Shown here: positions 1-7,024 of the stretch, one piece after another
How positions within the stretch are numbered: the first letter of the stretch is position 1
Layout of the letters: each line of letters begins with the position of its first letter
From: Oxalobacteraceae bacterium UBA6018
GTDB taxonomy: Bacteria > Pseudomonadota > Gammaproteobacteria > Burkholderiales > Burkholderiaceae_D
Length of the DNA: 8,720 bases
Direction of reading: 5' to 3'
Assembly (NCBI GenBank): GCA_002428015.1
Contig: DIZW01000003.1
Coordinates: 1 to 8,720, forward strand
The notes under the pieces: generated by a model
What the model was told of the DNA's origin: nothing
The model's input: the letters and a program-made list of their open reading frames with translations, nothing else
Databases searched by the model: none
Program-made: the position numbers and the translations under genes

Positions 1-1
1 C

Positions 2-2491
2 GAGAAGCAGGTCGAATTCGCCCACATCATCCGGTCCAGTGGCCAGGACCTCCTGAGCCTGATCAACGACATTCTCGACCTGTCCAAGATCGAATCCGGG
101 ACGGTGGCCCTGGAAATCGAGCAGGAAAAGCTCGTCGACCTCTACGACTTCGTCGAACGGACCTTCCGGCACATCGCCGACGCCAAGAAGCTGCGCTTCG
201 GGATCGCGCTCGCGCCGACCCTGCCGCAGACGATAACGACCGACTCCAAGCGCCTCCAGCAGGTCCTCAAGAACCTCCTCAGCAATGCCTTCAAGTTCAC
301 CGAGAAGGGCTCGGTCGACCTCCGCATCACGCTGCCGAGTAGCGGCTGGAGCACCGACCATGCCAGCCTCAAAACCGCCAGCTCGGTGATCGCCTTCGAG
401 GTCGTCGACACCGGGATCGGCATCCCCGGCGACAAGCAGCGCCACATCTTCGAGGCCTTCCAGCAGGCGGACGGGTCGACCGCGCGCAAGTACGGCGGCA
501 CCGGGCTCGGCCTGAGCATCAGCCGGGAGCTGGTCCGGCTCCTCGGCGGCGAGATCAAGCTCGAGAGCGAGGTCGGCTCGGGCACCACCTTCACCGTCTA
601 CCTCCCGGTCACCTCGGTGGCCAGCAAGGTGGAGGTGCCGGACTTCACCGAGATCGACGAGAGCCGAGACAACGGCCATCGCGGCGTGAAAGAGAAGGTT
701 CAGACCCCGGGACTGTTCCGGCGGATCGAGGAGCTGCCGGCCGGGATCACCGACGACCGCCACGCGCTCGCCGACGGCGACCGCACGGTGCTGATCCTGG
801 AGGACGACCCCAATTTCGCCAAAGTCCTCCTCGACCTCGCCCACCAGAACGGATTCAAGGGCCTGATCGCCCTCCACGGGGAGACCGCGATTCTCCTCGC
901 CCGGCAGTACCGGCCGACCGCCATCACGCTCGACCTCGGGCTGCGTGACATGAGCGGTTGGGCGGTCCTGGACCGCCTCAAGCACGATCCGGAGACGGCG
1001 GAGATTCCCGTCCACATCATCTCCGTCTTCGAGGACGGCGCCGAGCGGGGGATGACCGAGGGTGCCAGCACCTACCTCACCAAGCCCGTCGGGAAGGAGA
1101 CGCTCGAGGGCCTCTTCGCCCGGGTCGATGCCTTCGTCTCGACCGGTGGGCGCAAGCTGCTGGTGATCGAGGACGACAAGGGGCTGCAAAAGCAACTGCG
1201 CTGGAGCTTCGACGCTTACGACGTGCAGGTGGCGGACGACCGCGAGAGCGCGCTGGCGCAGATCCGGCGCCACCAGCCGGCGGTGGTGACGATGGACCTG
1301 GGGCTGCCGCCGGACCCGGACGGCGCCAGCGAGGGCCTGGCCACCTTGCAGCAGCTGCTGGCCGACGCGCCCGACACCAAGGTGATCGTCTTGTCGGGTA
1401 ACCAGGAGCGCGCCAACGCGCTCAAGGCGGTCGCGCTGGGCGCCTACGACTTCCACCAGAAACCGTGCCAGCCGGACGTGCTCAAGCTGCTTATCGAACG
1501 CGCCTTCCATTTGCATGAAATGCAGCAGGAGAACCGGCGCATGTTGCAGATCCAGGCCGATTCTCCGCTGGCGGGCATCGTCACGCGCGACCCGGCCATG
1601 CTCAGGCTGTGCCGTACGGTGGAGAAGCTGGCGCCGTCCTCGGCCACCGTGATGCTCACCGGTGACTCGGGCTGCGGCAAGGAGCGCTTCGCGCGCGGCC
1701 TGCACGCGCTCTCGCCGCGCCATGAGAACCGCTTCGTGGCGATCAACTGCGCGGCCATTCCGGCCGACCTGCTCGAGAGCGAGCTGTTTGGCCATGAAAA
1801 AGGCGCCTTCACCGGGGCCGGCCAGCAAACCCTGGGCAAGATCGAGATGGCGCAGGGCGGCACTTTCTTCCTCGACGAGATCGGCGACATGGCGATGGCG
1901 CTGCAGGCCAAGCTGCTGCGCTTCATCCAGGAGCGGGTCATCGAGCGCATCGGCGGGCGCAGCGAGATCGCCATCGATGCGCGCATCGTGTGCGCCACCC
2001 ATCAGGACTTAAAGGCGCTGGTCAAGGCCGGGCGCTTCCGCGAAGACCTGTACTACCGTCTCAGCGAGATCGTGCTGGCGATCCCCCCGCTGCGCGAGCG
2101 GATCGGCGACGCGGTGCTGCTGGCCCACCATTTCAAGAACCGCTTCTGCGGCGCCGAGGGCAGGAGCAGCCTGACGTTCAGCGACGAGGCCTTGATCGCG
2201 ATCGAGGATTATGGCTGGCCCGGTAACGTGCGCGAGCTGGAAAACTGCGTCAAGCGGGCCGTGATCATGGCCGAGGGCACGCAGATCTGCGCGCGCGACC
2301 TGGGCCTGGCGGCGTCGGGCCAGTACGACCAGCCGGTCAACCTGCGCCAGGTGCGCGACGCGGCCGAGTACAAGGTCATGGTGATGGCGCTGGCGCGCGC
2401 CGACGGCTGCATCGTCAAGGCCGCCGAGCTGCTCGGGGTCAGCCGGCCGACCCTGTACGACCTGATGCACCATCACGGCATCCGCACCTAG
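2..2491 (+). CDS. prsR: Hybrid histidine kinase fused in frame to PrsR-type sigma-54 response regulator (5' partial)
   Basis: The frame is open from the window edge, so the true start is upstream; the first internal ATG is at 104 (M1 for numbering). Upstream of M1 is the second DHp helix (SLINDILDLSKIES); the phospho-accepting His lies outside. HATPase follows: N box near 57-70 (LLSNAFKFTEKG), G1 DTGIGIP near 101-108, G2 GGTGLGLS near 130-138. Receiver 1 spans about 230-345 (D234/D235, phospho-site D277, K327). Receiver 2 spans about 350-470 (D357/D358, D398, K453). The sigma-54 AAA+ domain has Walker A GDSGCGKE (520-527, K526), GAFTGA (567-572) and Walker B FLDE (589-592). A Fis-like HTH near 766-792 ends the protein. 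From residue 350 on it matches PEP-CTERM response regulator PrsR (TIGR02915, recalled) over full length, including GLQKQLRWSF and LGLPPDPDGASEGLATL. PrsR activates RpoN promoters of PEP-CTERM/EPS genes. The kinase half is not PrsK-like and uses other codons, so the fusion may be artefactual. Ends 13 nt before the converging hydrolase gene. Confidence 0.9.
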   Translation, partial: EKQVEFAHIIRSSGQDLLSLINDILDLSKIESGTVALEIEQEKLVDLYDFVERTFRHIADAKKLRFGIALAPTLPQTITTDSKRLQQVLKNLLSNAFKFTEKGSVDLRITLPSSGWSTDHASLKTASSVIAFEVVDTGIGIPGDKQRHIFEAFQQADGSTARKYGGTGLGLSISRELVRLLGGEIKLESEVGSGTTFTVYLPVTSVASKVEVPDFTEIDESRDNGHRGVKEKVQTPGLFRRIEELPAGITDDRHALADGDRTVLILEDDPNFAKVLLDLAHQNGFKGLIALHGETAILLARQYRPTAITLDLGLRDMSGWAVLDRLKHDPETAEIPVHIISVFEDGAERGMTEGASTYLTKPVGKETLEGLFARVDAFVSTGGRKLLVIEDDKGLQKQLRWSFDAYDVQVADDRESALAQIRRHQPAVVTMDLGLPPDPDGASEGLATLQQLLADAPDTKVIVLSGNQERANALKAVALGAYDFHQKPCQPDVLKLLIERAFHLHEMQQENRRMLQIQADSPLAGIVTRDPAMLRLCRTVEKLAPSSATVMLTGDSGCGKERFARGLHALSPRHENRFVAINCAAIPADLLESELFGHEKGAFTGAGQQTLGKIEMAQGGTFFLDEIGDMAMALQAKLLRFIQERVIERIGGRSEIAIDARIVCATHQDLKALVKAGRFREDLYYRLSEIVLAIPPLRERIGDAVLLAHHFKNRFCGAEGRSSLTFSDEALIAIEDYGWPGNVRELENCVKRAVIMAEGTQICARDLGLAASGQYDQPVNLRQVRDAAEYKVMVMALARADGCIVKAAELLGVSRPTLYDLMHHHGIRT
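1142..1177 (+). other. Junction between kinase-type and PrsR-type halves of the fused frame
   Basis: Residues 347-358 (TGGRKLLVIEDD) form the linker and first beta strand of the second receiver. By hand count, leucine codons upstream (2-1140) are roughly 29 CTC to 16 CTG; downstream (1150-2491) roughly 9 CTC to 37 CTG plus several TTG/TTA. Arg CGG is common upstream and rare downstream, where CGC dominates like the rest of the window. The switch falls at the conserved receiver motif. A stand-alone PrsR would begin just before RKLLVIEDD, but there is no ATG, GTG or TTG in frame at that spot; the nearest in-frame GTG (1163) is inside the motif. No RBS is visible. Either a recombination/fusion point or an assembly join. 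Confidence 0.65.
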
Positions 2492-2504
2492 GAGTCTACG
2501 CGCG

Positions 2505-3299
2505 CTACCAGGACATGATCCAGTTGGCGCTGGTCTCGGCTACCTCGTCGCGCCATTCGCGGCTGGCGAAGCTGTGGTTGGCGCCGGCGATGGTGACGCG
2601 GCGTACGCGCGCCTCGTGCTTGTCGAGCAGTTCGGAGAACTCGTGCGCCTGCGGATCGGCGCCGCCCAGGATGACCATGGTGTGGCCCTCGAAGCAGGTG
2701 AGGGCGGCCATGATGCGCTGCTGCAGTGGCAGGTCGGCGTCGAGGGCGGCGGCGCGCAGGTCGTGGCGCGGCGCGCCGGCGCCGGCCTCGCGGCTGCCGC
2801 TGGCGACCTTGCGCCAGAATCCCAGCTCGCCGAAGCGCGCGCGCAGGTGGGGCATCAGGCTGGCGCGGTCGGCGCCGTGCGGGTCGCGCACCCATGGGTT
2901 GAGCAGCACCAGGGCGCGCACGCGCGCGTCGGTGTGGGCATACAGGGCGGCGGCGGTGGCGGCGTCGTCCAGGCCCCAGATGACGATCTCCTTCATCTCG
3001 GGGACCTGCATGAAGAACTCCTTCATGGCCGCGCGCACGTCGTCGCCGATGTCGTCGTAGGCGCGCGGCGCCCCTTCGCTGTCGCCCATGCCGCGGTGGT
3101 CGAAGCGCATGACCGGAATGCCGCGCGGGGCCAGCATGCGCGCCAGCAGGGTGAACTGGCGGTGTCCGCCCACGCGGTACTGGGGGCCGCCGGTGAGCAC
3201 CAGCACGCCGCGCGGGAGGGGGCGCTCCGGCACGTCGACGATGCCGACCAGGCAGCTGCCCTGGCAGGTGAAGCGCAAGGCGCGTGGATCGAATTTCAT
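2505..3299 (-). CDS. Alpha/beta hydrolase, exosortase A system-associated type 1
   Basis: 264 aa; the ATG (3299-3297) shares one base with the TAA of the upstream hydrolase (TAATG), so translation is probably coupled; no separate strong RBS is visible. The protein has an alpha/beta hydrolase fold: LTGGPQYRVGGHRQF (35-49) in the oxyanion region, MRFDHRGMGDSEG (64-76), elbow WGLDDAA (108-114), acid candidate D215 (GGADPQ) and His H242 (GANHSF). It matches exosortase A-associated hydrolase 1 (TIGR03100, recalled), a family found beside a second hydrolase (TIGR03101), as here. Its substrate is unknown; a cytoplasmic thioesterase/acyl-handling role with the nearby ligase is inference. No signal peptide. 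The elbow nucleophile position is Asp111 rather than Ser; I recall Cys (GLCD) as common in relatives. Converges on the PrsR fusion with only 13 nt between them and no hairpin terminator. Confidence 0.88.
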   Translation of the reverse strand: MKFDPRALRFTCQGSCLVGIVDVPERPLPRGVLVLTGGPQYRVGGHRQFTLLARMLAPRGIPVMRFDHRGMGDSEGAPRAYDDIGDDVRAAMKEFFMQVPEMKEIVIWGLDDAATAAALYAHTDARVRALVLLNPWVRDPHGADRASLMPHLRARFGELGFWRKVASGSREAGAGAPRHDLRAAALDADLPLQQRIMAALTCFEGHTMVILGGADPQAHEFSELLDKHEARVRRVTIAGANHSFASREWRDEVAETSANWIMSW

Positions 3300-4144
3300 T
3301 ACACTGCCGGGCAGACGACGGCGCTGGTGGCGTCCAGCAGGGCCGGGCATTCCGGCGTCTCGGGGCTGCTCCAGAACGGCACCCCGGCCACCGTGTGCAC
3401 ATGCAGGCGGACGCCGTGCTCGGCCCAGCGCGCCGCCAGGCGCTCGGCGTTGGCGGCCAGCCGCGCGGGTGCGCTGGCGCCGCTGGCGAACCAATGCACG
3501 GTGCAGGGCGGCGGCACCATGTCGGCGGCGCCAAGCGGGTCGATGGCCTGGGCCAGGGCCGCGGCCAGTTCGTAGCCGCCGACTTCGACCGTGCCATGGG
3601 TGGCCAGATAGGTGCGCAGCGCGGCGGTGGTGCGCGCCAGCAGCGGGCCGCCGCGGCGCATGTCGCCTGCCAGGCGCTGGCGCAGGAACTCGTTGATGCA
3701 GGTGCGCCCCGTGAGGATGGGCTGCCACAGGATGAGGCCATCGACCGCCGTGGTGGTGGCGAAGTCGAGCGCCAGCAGCGCGCCCAGGCGCAGCCCCCAC
3801 AGCTGCACCGGGCCGCCGTTGCGGTCGGCAAGCCAGGCGTGAGCCAGCGCCAGGTCGCGCTTCCACTGGTCCCAGCGGGCGGCGTTGAAGTCGCCGCAGC
3901 TGTCGCCGCAGCCGAACAGGTCGATTTGCAGCACCGCGAAGCCGAGGGCGGCGAAGCGGCGCGCTTGGAGGGACGCCATGCGGCGCGAATGGTTAAGCTC
4001 CTCCGCGAAGGGATGGACGTACAGGATGGCACCGCGCGCGGCCATCTGGGGGGCGGGCGCGTGATACAAGCTGAAGCGCGTGCCCGGATCGGCATCGAAG
4101 AAGAAGGGCTCCACATGGGGTGTGGGCAACAACGGGGCGTTCAT
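3299..4144 (-). CDS. Alpha/beta hydrolase, exosortase A system-associated type 2
   Basis: 281 aa from the ATG at 4144-4142. I chose this start over an in-frame ATG 75 nt upstream (4219) because AAAGGAGA lies 9 nt before it (GGAG to ATG) and the homologous N-terminus (PHVEPFFFDA) begins just after; the longer N-terminus is low-quality leader. Features: YVHPFAEELNHSRR (42-55), a conserved strand-3 loop typical of this family; QIDLFGCGDSCGDF (73-86); elbow LWGLRLGALLA (115-125). This fits exosortase A-associated hydrolase 2 (TIGR03101, recalled). The elbow centre is Arg119, not Ser/Cys/Asp, so ordinary serine-hydrolase chemistry is doubtful; as I recall, GLRLGA is normal for the family. The C-terminus (about 255-281) has no obvious catalytic His in the usual GxxH setting. 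First gene of a two-gene minus-strand operon with hydrolase 1. No signal peptide, so probably cytoplasmic; substrate unknown. Confidence 0.88.
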   Translation of the reverse strand: MNAPLLPTPHVEPFFFDADPGTRFSLYHAPAPQMAARGAILYVHPFAEELNHSRRMASLQARRFAALGFAVLQIDLFGCGDSCGDFNAARWDQWKRDLALAHAWLADRNGGPVQLWGLRLGALLALDFATTTAVDGLILWQPILTGRTCINEFLRQRLAGDMRRGGPLLARTTAALRTYLATHGTVEVGGYELAAALAQAIDPLGAADMVPPPCTVHWFASGASAPARLAANAERLAARWAEHGVRLHVHTVAGVPFWSSPETPECPALLDATSAVVCPAV

Positions 4145-4152
4145 GACCAAAG

Positions 4153-4160
4153 TCTCCTTT
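4153..4160 (-). promoter_or_regulatory. Ribosome binding site of hydrolase 2
   Basis: Reads AAAGGAGA on the minus strand, with 9 nt between GGAG and the ATG at 4144. It is the strongest Shine-Dalgarno in the window and decides the start of the hydrolase 2 gene. Confidence 0.75.
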
Positions 4161-4364
4161 ACGAACGGACGGTGCGCGGCGTTCGCGAAAAGGTAGCGCG
4201 TAAAAAATGGGGCATTCAAGCCACGCCGAGCGGCTTGCGTGCTTGCTAACTCGGCGGGAACATATCAATTAGACACCTCGAAAAAATGCATCATGTTGAG
4301 CCCGCACAATATCGAGCGATGCTGCAACTGCACATGAGTGCCGTCCCAATGGTTGACGTATATC

Positions 4365-4370
4365 AAGGAG
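4365..4370 (+). promoter_or_regulatory. Orphan Shine-Dalgarno-like AAGGAG upstream of ligase
   Basis: AAGGAG sits about 60 nt before the ligase start with no ATG or GTG at a usable distance. A CTG at 4378 has good spacing and opens a short frame that contains ATG 4393 and runs into the ligase start region. This could be a leader-peptide start or chance. Confidence 0.2.
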
Positions 4371-4419
4371 CATCACGCTGTTTTTCTCAATCATGAATTC
4401 TCTTCCGCAATGGCTTTCC

Positions 4420-4424
4420 AGAGG
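4420..4424 (+). promoter_or_regulatory. Ribosome binding site of acyl-CoA ligase
   Basis: AGAGG lies 5 nt before the ATG at 4430. It is of moderate strength and supports that ATG as the start. Confidence 0.5.
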
Positions 4425-4429
4425 TCACC

Positions 4430-6007
4430 ATGGCTCAGCTACTTCATGACTTGATTCTCGATACCGCCCGGCAAACTCCGGCCGGACTGGCGCTGCGCTA
4501 CGCCGACAACAACATGGACTACGCGACCCTGGCCGCGAGCGTCGCTGCCTGCGCCGACGCGCTGCTGGGACTGGGTTTGCAGCGTCTGGACCGGGTCGCC
4601 GTGTGGCTGGAAAAACGCGAGGAAGCGGTGCTGGCGATGTTCGGCGCGGCCGCCGCCGGCTGCGCGTTCGTGCCGGTCAACCCGCTGCTCAAGCCGGACC
4701 AGGTGGCGCACATCCTGCGCGACAGCGGCGCGCGCGTGCTGGTGACCTCGGCCGCGCGCCTGGCCGGGCTGGAGCTGGTACTGGGCCGCTGCCCCGACCT
4801 GCGCCACGTGATCCACACCGGCGCGGACGCGCCGCGCCTGGCCGGACTGGAGGTGCAGGACTGGGACGGCTGGCTGCGGCGCGGCGGGCCTCACACGCCG
4901 CACGCCTGCGTCGAAACCGACATGGCGGCGCTGCTGTACACCTCGGGCAGCAGCGGCAAGCCGAAAGGCGTGGTGCTGTCGCACCGTAACCTGGTGGCCG
5001 GCGCGCAGAGCGTGGCTCACTACCTCGGCAACAACGCGCACGACCGACTGCTGGCCGTTCTTCCGCTCAGTTTCGATTACGGCCTGTCGCAACTGACCAG
5101 CGCCTTCGCCTGCGGCGCGGGCGTGGTGCTCATGAACCAGCTGCTGGTGCGCGACATCCCGGAGATGGTCGAGCGCGAGCGCATCACCGCGCTGGCCGCG
5201 GTGCCGCCGTTGTGGATCCAGCTGGCCGCGCTCGACTGGCGCGGCCGCCACCCGCTGCGCTACATCACCAGCTCGGGCGGGACACTGCCGCTGCCCACGG
5301 TGGCGGCCCTGCGCGAGCGCATGCCGCGCACCGCTATCTATTTGATGTATGGCCTGACCGAGGCGTTCCGCTCGACCTATCTGGCGCCGGAACAGCTGGC
5401 GCGCCGGCCGGACTCGATCGGCAAGGCCGTTCCGAACGCCGAGGTGATGGCGCTGGCGCCGGACGGGCGCCGCTGCGCGCCCAACGAGCCGGGTGAACTG
5501 GTGCAGCGCGGGCCGCTGGTGGCGCTCGGCTACTGGAACGACCCAGTGCGCACCGCAACCTGCTTTCGCCCGCTGGCGGCGGCCCCCGGCATGCCCCTGA
5601 CCGAAACGGCGCTGTGGTCCGGCGACACCGTGCGCATGGACGAGGAGGGCTATCTGTACTTCATCGGCCGGCGCGACGAGACGATCAAGACTTCCGGCTA
5701 CCGGGTCAGTCCGACCGAAGTGGAGGAGGTGGTCTACGCCACCGGGCTGGTGTCGGAGGCGGCCGCGGTCGGCGTGCCGCACCCGGTGCTGGGCCAGGCG
5801 ATCGCGCTGCTGGCGGTGGCGCGTGAAGGCTGCGAGCTGGCCGGCGCGGTGCTGTTGGCCGCCTGCCGCGCCAAGCTGCCGGCGTATATGCTGCCGGCGC
5901 TGGTGGATGTGCGCAGCGAGGCCTTGCCGCGCAACCCGAACGGCAAGATCGACCGGCGCGGCATCGGCGCGGACCTGTCCCACCTGTTTGCCAACGTCGC
6001 GCCGTGA
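4430..6007 (+). CDS. Acyl-CoA ligase (AMP-forming), exosortase A system-associated
   Basis: 525 aa, normal full length for an adenylate-forming ligase. Ordered motifs: P-loop YTSGSSGKPKG (170-180), YGLTEA (307-312), SGDTV (397-401), hinge/A8 region RRDETIKTSGYRVSPTEVEE (414-433) and the A10 lysine in NPNGKIDRR (K506). The specific form of MYGLTEAFRSTYLAP and of the GYWNDPVRTATCFRP segment matches the exosortase-A-associated ligase family (TIGR03098, recalled). The reaction would be acid + ATP to acyl-AMP, then transfer to CoA or an acyl carrier protein; the acid is unknown. In typical clusters the family sits with an acyl carrier protein and a PLP decarboxylase, neither of which is in view. 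Divergent from the hydrolase pair and translationally coupled to the methyltransferase through a GTGA overlap. Start ATG supported by AGAGG 5 nt upstream and by N-terminal HDLILDTARQTP, typical of ligase starts. Cytoplasmic, no membrane segment. Confidence 0.93.
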   Translation: MAQLLHDLILDTARQTPAGLALRYADNNMDYATLAASVAACADALLGLGLQRLDRVAVWLEKREEAVLAMFGAAAAGCAFVPVNPLLKPDQVAHILRDSGARVLVTSAARLAGLELVLGRCPDLRHVIHTGADAPRLAGLEVQDWDGWLRRGGPHTPHACVETDMAALLYTSGSSGKPKGVVLSHRNLVAGAQSVAHYLGNNAHDRLLAVLPLSFDYGLSQLTSAFACGAGVVLMNQLLVRDIPEMVERERITALAAVPPLWIQLAALDWRGRHPLRYITSSGGTLPLPTVAALRERMPRTAIYLMYGLTEAFRSTYLAPEQLARRPDSIGKAVPNAEVMALAPDGRRCAPNEPGELVQRGPLVALGYWNDPVRTATCFRPLAAAPGMPLTETALWSGDTVRMDEEGYLYFIGRRDETIKTSGYRVSPTEVEEVVYATGLVSEAAAVGVPHPVLGQAIALLAVAREGCELAGAVLLAACRAKLPAYMLPALVDVRSEALPRNPNGKIDRRGIGADLSHLFANVAP

Positions 6008-6774
6008 GCATCGTGCGTCCGCCCGACGATGGGCGAGCGGCGTGGAGCGTCGATACCCAGCAACGCTACGCGCGCTACTACCAGAGCGAGAGCGGGGGCG
6101 CGGCAGCGCGCGCGCGGGCCGCCGCGATCCACGCGCGGGTGAGCGCGGCGCTGGCCCAGCCCGGCGCCGCCGGCCTGCCCCTGCGGGTGGCGGAGATCGG
6201 CTGCGGCGACGGTACCGGTTGCCGCCTGTGGGCCGAGCGCGGGCATGAGGTGTTCGGCGCCGATACCAGCGCGGCGCTGGTCAAGCTGGCGCGCCAGCGC
6301 GCCTTTCACGCGGGCCTGGACATCGCGTTCGTCATGGCGCGGGACGGCGCCCTGCCCTGGGGCGATGCCAGCATGGACCTGTGCATCGGTGCCGGCCTGC
6401 TCGACGACGCGCCCGACTGGCGCGCCTGCGTGGCCGAGATGGTGCGCGTGCTCAAGCCCGGCGGTGCGCTCTACCTTGCCAGCGGCAACTCACTGCGGAC
6501 CCGGCGCCGGCATGGCACGCGGGCCCAGGGGAATGGTGTGGATCCGGCGGATACGGCGCGTACCCGGCTGAGCTACCGCAGCTTGCGTACCGAGCTGGCG
6601 CAGCGCGGCTTCGTCATCCTGGACCGCTTCGACCTGGCCGCGCGTGCCAGCCGGCGCCCAGGCGCGCGGGCCGCGCTGGCAGTGCTGCGGGCGCTGCCGC
6701 CCTTACGGCTGTGCGGCCAGCTGGCCAGCCGCGAGATCATCGTACTGGCGTTCAAACCCGGCGTGCCCGACTAA
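6004..6774 (+). CDS. Class I SAM-dependent methyltransferase
   Basis: 256 aa with a GTG start (6004-6006) overlapping the ligase stop (GTGA), a standard coupling arrangement that explains the lack of a clear RBS. Rossmann-fold motifs: motif I VAEIGCGDGTG (62-72), acidic ribose-binding residue D87 in GADTS, motif II region LPWGDASMDLCIGAGLLDD (117-135) and motif III MVRVLKPGGALYLAS (146-160). This is the Methyltransf_11/25 type often seen on small metabolites, lipids or sugars. The C-terminal third (about 165-256) is Arg/Ala-rich with a hydrophobic stretch near 221-237 that is too polar at its ends to call a membrane anchor. The substrate cannot be read from sequence; because of coupling to the ligase, a methylated acyl or sugar precursor is a reasonable inference. 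The 3' end is followed by a short hairpin. Confidence 0.88.
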   Translation: MSIVRPPDDGRAAWSVDTQQRYARYYQSESGGAAARARAAAIHARVSAALAQPGAAGLPLRVAEIGCGDGTGCRLWAERGHEVFGADTSAALVKLARQRAFHAGLDIAFVMARDGALPWGDASMDLCIGAGLLDDAPDWRACVAEMVRVLKPGGALYLASGNSLRTRRRHGTRAQGNGVDPADTARTRLSYRSLRTELAQRGFVILDRFDLAARASRRPGARAALAVLRALPPLRLCGQLASREIIVLAFKPGVPD

Positions 6775-7024
6775 GCGCTGCCGGTTTGCGTCACCGGTTG
6801 AGCACATCGACCGGGGTGCGTCGGTCCCCCTTCGCCGATCCCGACAGGGCTGGCGCGATGACGAATTTGCGGATGCCGGCGTACCCATTTTCTTTGCGCA
6901 TCGCATAGCGTCGTCCCGCGGACGGACGGGCTTGGGCAAGTGAGCGTCGTGCTCTCGCGCAGAGCGAACCGGGCACCGCGTTCAAGCTGCGCGCCGTCCA
7001 AGACGCTGAAGCCGGGGGCGCTTC
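6775..7024. other. Non-coding gap between converging genes
   Basis: This 250-nt stretch lies between the methyltransferase stop and the deacetylase stop. Short frames exist on both strands but have no RBS, no recognisable family and no consistent codon bias. It contains small inverted repeats: CCGGT/ACCGG at 6781-6797, CGTCC/GGACG near 6913-6925 and GCTCT/AGAGC near 6951-6965. None carries a T-run, so an intrinsic terminator is not proven. The 6830-6930 part looks unlike the flanking coding DNA and could be a dispersed intergenic repeat or gene relic; that is a suspicion only. Confidence 0.5.
6781..6797 (+). terminator. Weak stem-loop just after methyltransferase stop
   Basis: Perfect 5-bp stem CCGGT/ACCGG with a 7-nt loop (TTGCGTC), 7 nt after the stop codon, extendable by a G-T pair. 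There is no U-tract, so it may pause transcription or protect the 3' end rather than be a full intrinsic terminator. Confidence 0.25.

Larger units (their letters stand above)
4145..4429. promoter_or_regulatory. Divergent intergenic/promoter region between hydrolase operon and ligase operon
   Basis: This 285-nt gap separates two divergent operons and is visibly more AT-rich from about 4260 to 4420 than any other part of the window, as expected for promoters on both strands. A TTGACG at 4353-4358 could be a -35 element for the ligase, but no good -10 lies 16-18 nt downstream. I looked for sigma-54 promoters (GG-N10-GC) on both strands, because PrsR acts with RpoN. Only near-misses with wrong spacing turned up: GG at 4232 with GC at 4245 on plus (11 nt between), and a minus-strand CGGCAC at 4343-4338 followed by GC with 9 nt between. 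No confident promoter is assigned. No protein gene is supported here; a 36-codon frame at 4286-4396 has no RBS. Confidence 0.6.

Noticed and set aside
2574..3575. 333-aa plus-strand frame opposite the hydrolase pair
   Set aside because: Gly/Ala/Val/His-rich shadow spanning two real genes on the other strand; no domain and no RBS.
4145..4219. N-terminal extension of hydrolase 2 from an ATG at 4219
   Set aside because: The downstream ATG at 4144 has AAAGGAGA at ideal spacing, and family-like sequence begins only after it.
4324..4343. Minus-strand sigma-54-like element CGGCAC followed by TGC
   Set aside because: The GG-to-GC interval is 9 nt, not the strict 10, and the -24 T is C; treated as chance.
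4286..4396. 36-codon plus-strand frame upstream of the ligase
   Set aside because: No RBS before the ATG and no recognisable product; lies within the probable promoter region.
4439..5983. 514-aa open frame antisense to the acyl-CoA ligase
   Set aside because: High-GC shadow frame: the plus-strand ligase has every expected motif, while this one has low-complexity His/Gln/Arg/Ala composition and no family features.
6791..6985. 64-aa minus-strand frame in the convergent gap
   Set aside because: No RBS or family; Arg-rich start looks like non-coding translation. Kept only as a possible repeat.
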